From Winogradskyella helgolandensis (GTDB taxonomy: Bacteria > Bacteroidota > Bacteroidia > Flavobacteriales > Flavobacteriaceae): DNA of 64,000 nucleotides. How positions within the stretch are numbered: position 1 is the first letter of the stretch; every line of letters starts with the position of its first letter. Below the pieces are notes generated by a model. The model saw nothing but the letters and a program-made list of their open reading frames with translations. It was not told where the DNA came from and searched no databases. Below, piece by piece: positions 53,368 through 61,900 of this stretch. The position numbers and the translations under genes are program-made. The stretch spans positions 372,001 through 436,000 of the forward strand of contig NZ_JABFHO010000001.1 in the NCBI RefSeq assembly GCF_013404085.1, in the 5' to 3' direction.

Positions 53368-53473
53368 TGGCTGTATATGTTTTGATTATAGCCATATAGA
53401 TGACTTATATATGCACTTTTTGGGGCGCATAAACCAGGCTGTCCACTATATCTTTTTTGCTTTTGAGAGAAAA

Positions 53474-53496
53474 AAAGGATGCCGTTACCATCCTTT
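53474..53496 (-). terminator. Terminator after the alpha/beta hydrolase operon
   Basis: Stem AAAGGATG / CATCCTTT (8 bp) with a 7-nt loop and a T run on the minus strand, 73 bp after the stop of the gene at 53570. Confidence 0.7.
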
Positions 53497-53569
53497 GCGC
53501 AAATTTAGGATAACTACAAGCCTTTACCTTAAATATGATTTATAAAGTAGGTTTCGCACTTTTAACTCT

Positions 53570-54538
53570 TTATCTTATCTCATTCTTAGACAAAAATTCT
53601 AAAATAAGTATTGCAATATCCTGAGTCTTTTCTTCTGCTGCAAAATGGCCAGCATCTAATAAGTGCAACTCTGCATTGGGTAAATCTCTTAAATATGCTT
53701 TGGCTCCATTAGCATTAAATTTCAAATCCTTTTTACCCCAAACAATTAAGGTTTTTGGTTGGTTATTTCTTAACATCTTTTGCCATTTCGAATAGCGAAT
53801 TAAATTGGTATTGTAATCCTGAAATAACTGCACTTGAATTTCTCTGTCTTTTTGAGACCTTAAAAACACCAAATCGTGTGTCCAAGCATCTGGACTTTGA
53901 ATGTTGATATTTGTGCTGTCTAAATCAAATAAATACTGCTGGTTTATTATCGCATCTTCACCTGTTAAACGATATAAAAAATCGTGCTTTACTTGAGAAG
54001 TATCCGTTTGTGCCGTTCTAAAAAAATCGTGTCTCTTAGGCGTTAAACCATCTAGATATGCATTCGCGTTTTGAACAATTAAAGCCTCAATCCGTTTTGG
54101 ATTTTTCATCATCATTCGGTATCCCACAGGAGCTCCAAAATCTTGCATGTACATTACATAATTCTTAATTTGAAGTGTATCGATTAGCTTCTCCGTATAG
54201 TCCGCCAATACATCAAAAGTGTATGTTGTGGTTGCCGGATCTAAATGTGTGCTGTAACCCGACCCTAAATTATCTGGTGCAATCACATGATAATGCGTTG
54301 CCAACATAGGAATAAGATTCCTATAAGAGTGTGAAGACGATGGATAACCGTGAAGCAATACAATCGTTGGTTTGCTTTGATCTCCTGCTGCTCTATAAAA
54401 CAGTTTTACACTATCAATTTCTACATAATTATAGGTCGTCGCTGGTGGTAAAAAGAATTGTTTTTTAGTCTCTTCTGATTTACGCTGACATCCAAATAAG
54501 GCTAGTGAAACCAGTAAAATTATTACAGATTGCTTCAT
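53570..54538 (-). CDS. Alpha/beta hydrolase lipoprotein, Asp-nucleophile type
   Basis: 322 residues with lipobox SLALFGC17. Alpha/beta hydrolase fold: oxyanion loop LLHGYPSSSHSYR (HG at 63-64), nucleophile elbow MYMQDFGAPVG with Asp133 instead of Ser, and catalytic His in LLDAGHFAAEE. An Asp nucleophile in QDxGAP is typical of haloalkane dehalogenases and epoxide hydrolases. It is 9 bp downstream of a paralogue (54548) sharing these motifs; both are lipid-anchored, which is unusual for the family. Confidence 0.85.
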   Translation of the reverse strand: MKQSVIILLVSLALFGCQRKSEETKKQFFLPPATTYNYVEIDSVKLFYRAAGDQSKPTIVLLHGYPSSSHSYRNLIPMLATHYHVIAPDNLGSGYSTHLDPATTTYTFDVLADYTEKLIDTLQIKNYVMYMQDFGAPVGYRMMMKNPKRIEALIVQNANAYLDGLTPKRHDFFRTAQTDTSQVKHDFLYRLTGEDAIINQQYLFDLDSTNINIQSPDAWTHDLVFLRSQKDREIQVQLFQDYNTNLIRYSKWQKMLRNNQPKTLIVWGKKDLKFNANGAKAYLRDLPNAELHLLDAGHFAAEEKTQDIAILILEFLSKNEIR

Positions 54539-54547
54539 TCTATATAT

Positions 54548-55528
54548 CTATTTGTTCTGATTTCTCATGAAGTTTCTTATGCTTTCAATAATAGCATCAC
54601 CCTCTTCTTCTAGAGCAAAATGTCCTGTATCGTAAATATTATAATCAATCTCTTTTACATCTTTTTTGAACGCTTCGGCTCCACTTTCAGGAAAAAAAGC
54701 ATCGTTTTTACCCCAAACTATTAATAATGGTGGTTGATTATCTCTTAAATATTGCTGCCATTTTGGGTAAAGCTTCACGTTATTTTGATAATCGTAAAAC
54801 AAATCTAAATTTACGGCATGTGCGTTTGGTCGAGACAATCTCAAATAATCTAAATTATAAGTATCCGGATCTACAGTTTCTATATCTCTAACACCATGTG
54901 TGTATTGCCATTTTAAACCTTCTAATGAAAATGCAGGTAATAAAGCATCTTCTGTTTCTTTAGTTCTGTTTTTCCAAAGTGCCCTTATTCCAGCCCAAGC
55001 CTCACCTAAACCTTCTTCATAAGCATTTCCGTTTTGATTGATGATGGCTGTAATTCTTTCAGGATGTGCAGTCGCTAATCTAAAACCAATAGGTGCGCCA
55101 TAATCTTGAATCATTATCGCATAAGAATTAATCCCTTTTTGTTCTAAAAATGAATCAATAGTAACTGCAATATTATCAAATGTATAGGTAAACGTTTCCG
55201 CATCTGGAAAATCACTATTACCAAAACCAGGATAATCAGGTGCAATTAAATGAAACTCGTTAGAGAGTTGTGCTAACACTTTTCGGTATTGATACGATGA
55301 TGCCGGAAAACCATGTAGTAAAACGATGGTTGGTTTTTTAGGATTACCAGCTTCTCTATAAGCTATGTTTATTCCGTTTACAGCTAATGTTTTATATTTT
55401 AAAGTTGATTTTTCACTTGTAACCTTGGATGTTATTGCTTTAGAAACACGATCTGTTTCTGATGTTACCTCCTCTTTACAAGACATAAACAGTAAAACAA
55501 TACTTAAGATTAGGACTAAATTTTTCAT
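54548..55528 (-). CDS. Alpha/beta hydrolase lipoprotein, Asp-nucleophile type (paralogue)
   Basis: 326 residues, lipobox VLLFMSC17. HG at 72-73 (LLHGFPASSYQYR), nucleophile Asp142 in IMIQDYGAPIGFR, catalytic His in IYDTGHFALEEEG. Similar along its length to the product of 53570, so the pair arose by tandem duplication. Epoxide hydrolase/dehalogenase-like chemistry on an unknown substrate is inferred. A 17-bp palindrome (55550-55566) lies just upstream. Confidence 0.85.
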   Translation of the reverse strand: MKNLVLILSIVLLFMSCKEEVTSETDRVSKAITSKVTSEKSTLKYKTLAVNGINIAYREAGNPKKPTIVLLHGFPASSYQYRKVLAQLSNEFHLIAPDYPGFGNSDFPDAETFTYTFDNIAVTIDSFLEQKGINSYAIMIQDYGAPIGFRLATAHPERITAIINQNGNAYEEGLGEAWAGIRALWKNRTKETEDALLPAFSLEGLKWQYTHGVRDIETVDPDTYNLDYLRLSRPNAHAVNLDLFYDYQNNVKLYPKWQQYLRDNQPPLLIVWGKNDAFFPESGAEAFKKDVKEIDYNIYDTGHFALEEEGDAIIESIRNFMRNQNK

Positions 55529-55549
55529 AGTTTGAATTCAAATTTAAAT

Positions 55550-55566
55550 CTCAAAATTATTTTGAG
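55550..55566. promoter_or_regulatory. 17-bp palindrome upstream of the hydrolase pair
   Basis: CTCAAAA-TTA-TTTTGAG has perfect 7-bp arms, 22 bp before the ATG of the hydrolase gene at 55528; it includes a TAATTTTG -7-like box on the minus strand. It could be an operator overlapping the promoter. Confidence 0.4.
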
Positions 55567-55582
55567 ATTTATAAAATAGAAA

Positions 55583-55614
55583 AGCCATAACCAAAATGAG
55601 TTAAGGTTATGGCT
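55583..55614 (-). terminator. Terminator between SDR and hydrolase genes
   Basis: Perfect 10-bp stem AGCCATAACC / GGTTATGGCT with a 12-nt loop, followed on the minus strand by TTTTCTATTTT. It suggests that the SDR gene ends its own transcript here. Confidence 0.6.
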
Positions 55615-55634
55615 CAATAATTATTTTTAGTTTT

Positions 55635-56381
55635 TTAATTTCTACCAGCCATAACACCACCATCGGTATCCCAAATAGCACCTGTTACCCAAGCAGCCTT
55701 ATCTGATAATAAAAAGACAATACTATTGGCAACATCTTCTGCTTCTCCAAAACGACCGATAGGATGAAAACCATTAAAGCCAACCAATGCTTCTTTAGCT
55801 GCTTCTTCACCTCCAAAAACACCATGATATACAGGCGTATTTACTAAGGCAGGAGACACTGCATTCACACGAATGTTATCTTCTGCTAATTCCATAGCCA
55901 AATGTTGCGTTAGCGAGTGTAAACCTGCTTTCTGCATAGAATAGGCCGTAGAAGGTGTTGCTTTTACAGCTTGTTTTGCCCACATAGAACCTACATTCAC
56001 AATAGAGCCTCCTTGAGTCGCTTTCATTTTTCGAGCAGCACTTTGTGTGATAAAGAAGAAGCCTCTGTTTAAATCTAAATACGAATTATAGTCTTCCATA
56101 GTATGATCTAAAAACGGTTTAGGGCCAAAAATCCCTGATGCATTCACTAAATAGTCTAAGTTATCTAAGCCATCAATTTTAGCGATTAAGGCATCCACTT
56201 CTGTTGTACTAGAGATGTTTGCTGTGTGTTTTACTAAGTTTGGTGCGTCTGCAATTTTATCTGTATTTCTACCTACAACATGTACAGTTGCACCACCTTC
56301 TAATAAGGCGTTTGTAGTGGCACTCCCTATTCCGCTTGTTCCACCAATGATTAAGGCTACTTTGTTTTCAAATTCTTTCAT
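55635..56381 (-). CDS. Short-chain dehydrogenase/reductase
   Basis: 248 residues, classical SDR. NAD(P)-binding [19 protein letters not shown], catalytic Ser in VNVGSMW, YxxxK as YSMQK, and [13 protein letters not shown]-terminal [17 protein letters not shown] is typical. Oxidises or reduces an alcohol/ketone; substrate unknown. The start is 27 bp from an 18-bp palindrome (56408-56425) that also occurs upstream of the TetR gene, so it is a likely TetR target. Confidence 0.92.
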   Translation of the reverse strand: MKEFENKVALIIGGTSGIGSATTNALLEGGATVHVVGRNTDKIADAPNLVKHTANISSTTEVDALIAKIDGLDNLDYLVNASGIFGPKPFLDHTMEDYNSYLDLNRGFFFITQSAARKMKATQGGSIVNVGSMWAKQAVKATPSTAYSMQKAGLHSLTQHLAMELAEDNIRVNAVSPALVNTPVYHGVFGGEEAAKEALVGFNGFHPIGRFGEAEDVANSIVFLLSDKAAWVTGAIWDTDGGVMAGRN

Positions 56382-56407
56382 TATATTTTTATTAAATTAT
56401 TAAAATT

Positions 56408-56425
56408 AGACAGACAGGTCTGTCT
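56408..56425. promoter_or_regulatory. TetR operator, copy 1 (SDR promoter)
   Basis: AGACAGACAGGTCTGTCT has perfect 8-bp arms around a 2-bp centre. The same 18-bp word with two changes occurs at 57033-57050, upstream of the regulator gene. Confidence 0.7.
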
Positions 56426-56443
56426 TTGTTTGTTCAAATTTTT

Positions 56444-57007
56444 TTAAGCTATTATTTTTTCACATAAATTTTTAGACTCTACAATAGGCCAATCTTCTTG
56501 ATGCAAGTGACTTTCTCCAACAGCACTTTCATACAGTAAGTATATTTGTCTTGCGAGTGAATTTACTTGCTCACTTTTCACTTGTTCTAAATTATTGGTA
56601 ATCAGTCTTGCTACGATGGCAATAAAATCATTTTTTTGAGATTGAATTTCATTACGAATCATCTCGTTATCTTTTGGAATTTCCGAAACGGTTTTAATAC
56701 ACCAACAGCCATTAAAATCTTTATCTTGATAAAACAGTTGAAGGAAATCGAATATCGCTAGGATTTGCTCTTTTCCTTTTGGTTTAGACGTTGTAAAAGT
56801 TTCAAAATCTTCTAGAAAATTGATATTCTTATGCTGAAGATACGCCAGACAAATATCTTCTTTAGATTTAAAATGATTGTATAACGTTGCCTTAGCAATG
56901 CCTGCTTCCGCAATAATTTGATTGATACCTGTAGAATTATACCCATTCTTATAAAATAAAAATGAGGCCGTTTCTGTAATTCTATTTTTTACTTCGGCAT
57001 GTTTCAT
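56444..57007 (-). CDS. TetR/AcrR-family repressor
   Basis: 187 residues. N-terminal helix-turn-helix (INQIIAEAGIAKATLYNHFKSKEDI, residues ~27-52) and an all-helical ligand-binding C-terminus (AIFDFLQLFYQDKDFNGCWCIKTVSEI). Represses genes until a small ligand binds. Located between two copies of the same operator, it likely controls itself and the SDR, perhaps also the hydrolases. Confidence 0.92.
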   Translation of the reverse strand: MKHAEVKNRITETASFLFYKNGYNSTGINQIIAEAGIAKATLYNHFKSKEDICLAYLQHKNINFLEDFETFTTSKPKGKEQILAIFDFLQLFYQDKDFNGCWCIKTVSEIPKDNEMIRNEIQSQKNDFIAIVARLITNNLEQVKSEQVNSLARQIYLLYESAVGESHLHQEDWPIVESKNLCEKIIA

Positions 57008-57032
57008 AGTGCAAATATATAAATAATTTTAA

Positions 57033-57050
57033 AAACAGACAAGTCTGTCT
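57033..57050. promoter_or_regulatory. TetR operator, copy 2 (autoregulatory)
   Basis: AAACAGACAAGTCTGTCT, 16 of 18 bases identical to copy 1, 26 bp before the start codon of the TetR gene. Confidence 0.7.
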
Positions 57051-57196
57051 GTTTTTTTCTTCTATTAAATTAATAAAATGAAAAAGAGACTTAATTTCTC
57101 AAATTGCATTTAAAAAAAGCACGCAAACAATAATTTTAAGAACCGCACCACTAGTGATTTAAGAAAGTGTTTCTAATACGTTTATATTAACTATCT

Positions 57197-57538
57197 TTAA
57201 ACTCTTCTTTGATTTTTTTTCTCAACTTTGATGACCAGTATAACTACCATTAAAATCATTAAACCTAAGCCTAACATAGTAGAAATACTTTCAGCTGGCT
57301 CGTACACCAAACCAACTAATCCAAATACTGAAAGTAGCAGTCCGTATTTTATCATTTGTTTAGAGGCATATATCTGTGCAAAATCCCATCTCACTTGATT
57401 TTTCATAGAGCTTGCCGTTCTATAGCCATAGATTCCGTTAATCTTCTTTGGTGGAAATTTATACATAACCAATCCTACAACGCAAAAAATAAGTCCGCTG
57501 CTAAAAGGAATTAAAAATAATGGATTTTCGAACAACAT
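57197..57538 (-). CDS. SdpI-family membrane protein
   Basis: 113 residues with three hydrophobic helices. The conserved SdpI loop FPPKKINGIYGYRTASSMKNQVRWDFAQ follows the first helix. SdpI of Bacillus gives immunity to the SdpC toxin; in Bacteroidota the family is common and its role unknown. Its start is 26 bp from the E copy of the attC-like repeat, but it has no such repeat at its own 3' end. Confidence 0.88.
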   Translation of the reverse strand: MLFENPLFLIPFSSGLIFCVVGLVMYKFPPKKINGIYGYRTASSMKNQVRWDFAQIYASKQMIKYGLLLSVFGLVGLVYEPAESISTMLGLGLMILMVVILVIKVEKKNQRRV

Positions 57539-57564
57539 GTTATTAATTTCTATTTAGGGTTTTT

Positions 57565-57668
57565 AACTATAGTATAAACACTTAATTTATAAATAAGTCA
57601 TAGTGAGAATATTTTACAGCAATGTTAGCAAGTTGACATTGACCAAACAATTAATTAAACAAGGTGTT
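57565..57668. repeat. attC-like intergenic repeat, copy E (degenerate)
   Basis: A 104-bp element from AAC (57565-57567) to GTT (57666-57668), with the family end CAATTAATTAAACAAGGTGTT and an imperfect inner hairpin AATATT...AATGTT. The left half is worn. It lies 12 bp 3' of the SseB-like gene, the same polarity as in the main array. Confidence 0.6.
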
Positions 57669-57680
57669 AACTCGCGTTAA

Positions 57681-58703
57681 TTATTTAATTGCGTCTTCGA
57701 AAGTTGGTCTTTTTCGTTTACCAGAAATAACGTCATTTATAACTGCTCTAATGTTTTTATTTACCGCGTCATTAAACTTTAATTTAATCGCATTGTCTAT
57801 AGTATTTTTGGCTTCTTGGTCCTTATTTGCTACAAGTAAATTCATTGCATGATTGCCCATCAATACAGGATCATTGGGTTTTCTTTTTAAAGATTCCGAA
57901 GAATAATACAATGCTTTTTCAATATCTTTCAAATGCATAGCTTCCAATGAGGCTTCCATAGCAATGGAATGATTTTCCAATTCAATTTTACAGGCATTTT
58001 CTAAATGTTCAAGAGCTTCAGAATGTCTTTCTAATCGTTGAAGCGCCTTGGACATTAATATCATACTTTGCCAATGTTCAGGAATTATGGCAAGACATTT
58101 TTCAAATTCTATTACAGATTCTTCTAGTCTTGATTTTTCTGATTTATTTAATTTTTTAATATGGTATCCGTCAAGCAAGATCAATCCTTCTTGTTTATTT
58201 CCTGCTCGTTCAAATATGTCATTAAACTCTTGAAATTTATTATCCTCTATTTCTTGTTCATCAATCTTGTCATAGATTGTTCCGTTCATGAGATTTTCAA
58301 TTTCTTCTGGAATTAATTCCTTTACATAGTTTGAATAAGGATTTAGGATAAATGTTACTCCTTCTGCAATACGAAATAAATCCTGGCCTTTTAGACTCAC
58401 ATAAGGAACTTCCTCTTTAATTATACCTTTATCAAAAATTCTATTTGTAGAAGTAAAAATTGGTATTTGTCCTTCTTCAAACGTTACAAATCGCACAGTT
58501 GTTTCCTCTTCCAATGTTTGAATTCCTTCTTCCGAATTCATATGTTCGGCGGTCAAAACAAACAATTGACTCCATAATAATTTTTGATAAAATTCTTTTT
58601 GCGCAGCTATTTCTTGTGTAGCTCGCAAGAAAATTTTCTCTAATTCATTTTCTGGAAATGTTGAGTCAGTTGTCTTCTTCTTAAATATATCAAATATTCC
58701 CAT
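57681..58703 (-). CDS. SseB-domain protein with C-terminal TPR
   Basis: 340 residues, cytoplasmic. The N-terminal ~130 residues match the SseB N-terminal domain (VRFVTFEEGQIPIFTSTNRIFD, LKGQDLFRIAEGVTFILNPYSNYVKELIPEEIENL). Residues ~165-320 form TPR repeats (LERHSEALEHLENACKIELEN, IEKALYYSSESLKRKPND). SseB domains are of unknown role, first linked to serine sensitivity. It is bracketed by attC-like copies E and F, so it looks like a separate single cassette. Confidence 0.8.
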   Translation of the reverse strand: MGIFDIFKKKTTDSTFPENELEKIFLRATQEIAAQKEFYQKLLWSQLFVLTAEHMNSEEGIQTLEEETTVRFVTFEEGQIPIFTSTNRIFDKGIIKEEVPYVSLKGQDLFRIAEGVTFILNPYSNYVKELIPEEIENLMNGTIYDKIDEQEIEDNKFQEFNDIFERAGNKQEGLILLDGYHIKKLNKSEKSRLEESVIEFEKCLAIIPEHWQSMILMSKALQRLERHSEALEHLENACKIELENHSIAMEASLEAMHLKDIEKALYYSSESLKRKPNDPVLMGNHAMNLLVANKDQEAKNTIDNAIKLKFNDAVNKNIRAVINDVISGKRKRPTFEDAIK

Positions 58704-58726
58704 GCGTATTGTTCCAAATTGAAACT

Positions 58727-58847
58727 AACGATTTTATGTATAGCTAGTGACGTGGTTAAGCAACTAATTTATTAAATAAATCTTAGATAGAATATTCTGT
58801 AGAAATATTAATAAACAACTTACAATGATTGCATGAAACAAGGTGTT
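58727..58847. repeat. attC-like intergenic repeat, copy F
   Basis: A 121-bp element from AAC (58727-58729) to GTT (58845-58847). The core ACGTGGTTAAGCAACTAATTT is as in copies B and C, and ATAAATCNNAGATAGAATATTC is shared with copy B. Right arm (TGAAACAAGGTGTT) is closer to copy E. No gene follows on its right before dnaE (stop at 58967), so it may be an array end or have lost its gene. Confidence 0.7.
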
Positions 58848-58966
58848 ATCAATAGCAATTGTTATTGTAACCTAAACCTTTTTCTAAGATTCAATAAAAA
58901 TCCATATTTAGAAGTTAAATCCGAGATAATTTTGTCTGAAGAATTTTTGTTTATCATATAAGAAAT

Positions 58967-61900
58967 CTAATTCAACTTATACATTATATCATGCTCCTTC
59001 AAACTATTTAAAAGTTGTTGCGAAATCTTAACTTTGTTTTTTCGGCTTGGCATCTGTACTTTTATCTTTTCAGCATTATCATAGACCACAAAATTTAAGG
59101 TTTGATTGCCTTCATGGAATTTTATTAAGTCATACAACACAGAAACTGTCTCCCTTTCTAAATCTTTAATATTTAATTGAATCGATAACTTTTTAGCATA
59201 AGTATCCATCACATCATGCAACAGCTGAAAACTATTAAACTGAATCCTTGGATCTCCTTTTTTACCTGTGTCTCTGTTTACCCAACCTTCTCGTACAAAG
59301 GCTCTGACATACACAAAAGAGTTAATGACAAAGAAGTGTCTAAACTTTAAATAATCTTCTCCAAAAATTCGAAATTCAAAACTATCGGTATAATCTTCAA
59401 TCGTAAAAATTGCCCAACCTTTCCCTTGTTTACTCACACGATGTTGTACATCGGTAACGACACCTCCAAAAGTGACTTCCTTATTTACAATAGACTCCAA
59501 ATCATTAAAATGCGCTACGACTCCGTTGCAAAAGGTTTTCATTTCAATATTAAAATCATCGAGTGGATGACCAGATATATAAATCCCAACCACTTCGCGT
59601 TCTCGTGATAATTTCTCCATTGTTCCCCAATCTTCACAAGGTGGCACTACAGGTTCTGCGATCTGAACATCGCTAGCCGCACCAAACAAACTGACTTGTG
59701 CCGAGTTCTCATTTTCTTGATGTTTAGCTCCGTACTTAACTGCTTTTTCTAAAAAGCTAACACCATCACCTTCGTCTGCAAAATATTGCGCTCTGTGGGT
59801 ATCTGCCCAACAATCAAAACCGCCTGCATTCGCCAGCCCTTCAAAAGCCCTTTTATTGGCAGCACGTAAATCAATACGTTTGGCAAAATCGAAGATAGAT
59901 TTATAGTTTCCATCTTCTTTTCTGTTGTCTACAATCGTTTGAACAGCTCCATGACCAACACCTTTTATCGCTCCCATTCCGAAACGAACTGCATTATCTT
60001 TATTTACTGAAAACTTGTAAAAACTCTCATTAACATCGGGTCCTAAAACCGGTAATCGCATCCGTTTACACTCTTCCATAAAGAAGGTTACGGATTTAAT
60101 ATCATTCATGTTATTGGATAAAACCGCAGCCATATATTCTGCAGGGTAATGCGCTTTTAAATAAGCCGTTTGGTAAGCAATCCATGCATAACATGTAGAG
60201 TGCGACTTGTTAAAGGCGTAACTCGCAAAGGCTTCCCAATCCTTCCAGATTTTTTCTAACTTTTTAGCGTCTAAACCTTTTGCACTTGCTTGTTCAATGA
60301 ATTTTGGTTTCATCTTATCCAAAACCGCAATCTGCTTTTTACCCATCGCTTTCCTCAAGACATCGGCTTCACCTTTGGTAAAATCAGCCAACTTTTGAGA
60401 CAGTAGCATTACTTGCTCTTGGTAAACCGTAATTCCGTAGGTTTCCTTAAGGTATTCTTCCATTTCTGGTAAATCGTATACAATCTCTTCATCACCATGT
60501 TTACGCGCAATGAAACTTGGAATATATTCCATCGGACCAGGACGATACAAGGCGTTCATGGCAATTAAATCATCAAAAACCGTAGGTTTCAGATTCTTCA
60601 TGTGTTTTTGCATGCCAGGCGATTCATACTGAAACACACCAACTGTTTCCCCACGCTGGAATAACTCGTATGTGGGTACATCATCTAACGGAAAATTCTC
60701 CGGATCGAGTAAAATATCGTGCTTAGCTTTTACAAGTTTAACCGTATCTTTAATTAAGGTTAAGGTCTTTAATCCCAAGAAATCCATTTTCAACAATCCT
60801 GCATCTTCTACAACAGAGTTATCAAATTGGGTAACATATAAATCGGAATCCTTCGCCAGCGCTACAGGCACATAATTGGTAATATCTCCAGGGGTAATGA
60901 TTACGCCACAAGCATGAATTCCGGTATTACGAACCGAACCTTCTAAGATTCTTGCTTGGTTAATGGTTTCGGCTTGTAAATCGTCACCATCAGAAATATT
61001 GAGTAATTCATTAATTTTCTCTAAATCTTCAGCTCTAAATTTACTTGCTAATTCCTTTTCCGAAAGTCCAAAAATCTTGCCTAGTTTAGACATCAACGGA
61101 ATTAACTTCGCAATGTGATCGGCTTCATTTAATGGTAAATCTAAAACTCTGGCGGTATCTCTAATTGAAGATTTTGCAGCCATGGTTCCATAAGTAATAA
61201 TCTGCGCTACTTGGTTTGAACCGTATTTATCAATTACATATTGCATAACACGACCACGACCCTCATCATCAAAATCGATATCAATATCGGGCATACTTAC
61301 ACGATCTGGATTTAAGAAACGCTCAAAAAGTAAATCGTACTTTATAGGATCAATATTGGTAATCCATAAACAATAGGCGACCACCGAACCTGCTGCAGAT
61401 CCACGACCAGGACCAACGGAAACATCCATTTTTCGAGCTTCGCGAATAAAATCTTCTACAATTAGGAAATAACCTGGATACCCTGTTTTTTCAATAACGC
61501 TTAACTCAAAATCAAGACGTTCTTCAATGGCTGGTGTAATCTCGCCGTAACGTATTTTTGCCCCTTTGTAGGTTAAATGTCTTAGAAATGCATTTTCACC
61601 ACGTTTACCACTATCGGCTAAATCTTCTTCAAATTTAAATTCTTCAGGAATATCGAAAGCAGGCAATAATACAGCTCGCGCTAATTCATAAGGCTCAATT
61701 TTATCGACTACTTCTTGAATATTTACAATCGCTTCTGGCACATCTCTAAAGAGTGCTTTCATCTCCTCTGAAGACTTAAAATAATATTCTTGATTTGGTA
61801 AACCGTAACGATAACCACGACCACGACCAATTGGCGTCGCCTGTTTTTCACCATCTTTTACACACAGTAAAATATCATGCGCATTGGCATTTTCTTGATC

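Noticed and set aside
58842..58872. Inverted match GTTATCAATA...TATTGTAAC after copy F as an empty cassette
   Set aside because: Only about 27 bp apart with no second repeat; more likely a chance hairpin.
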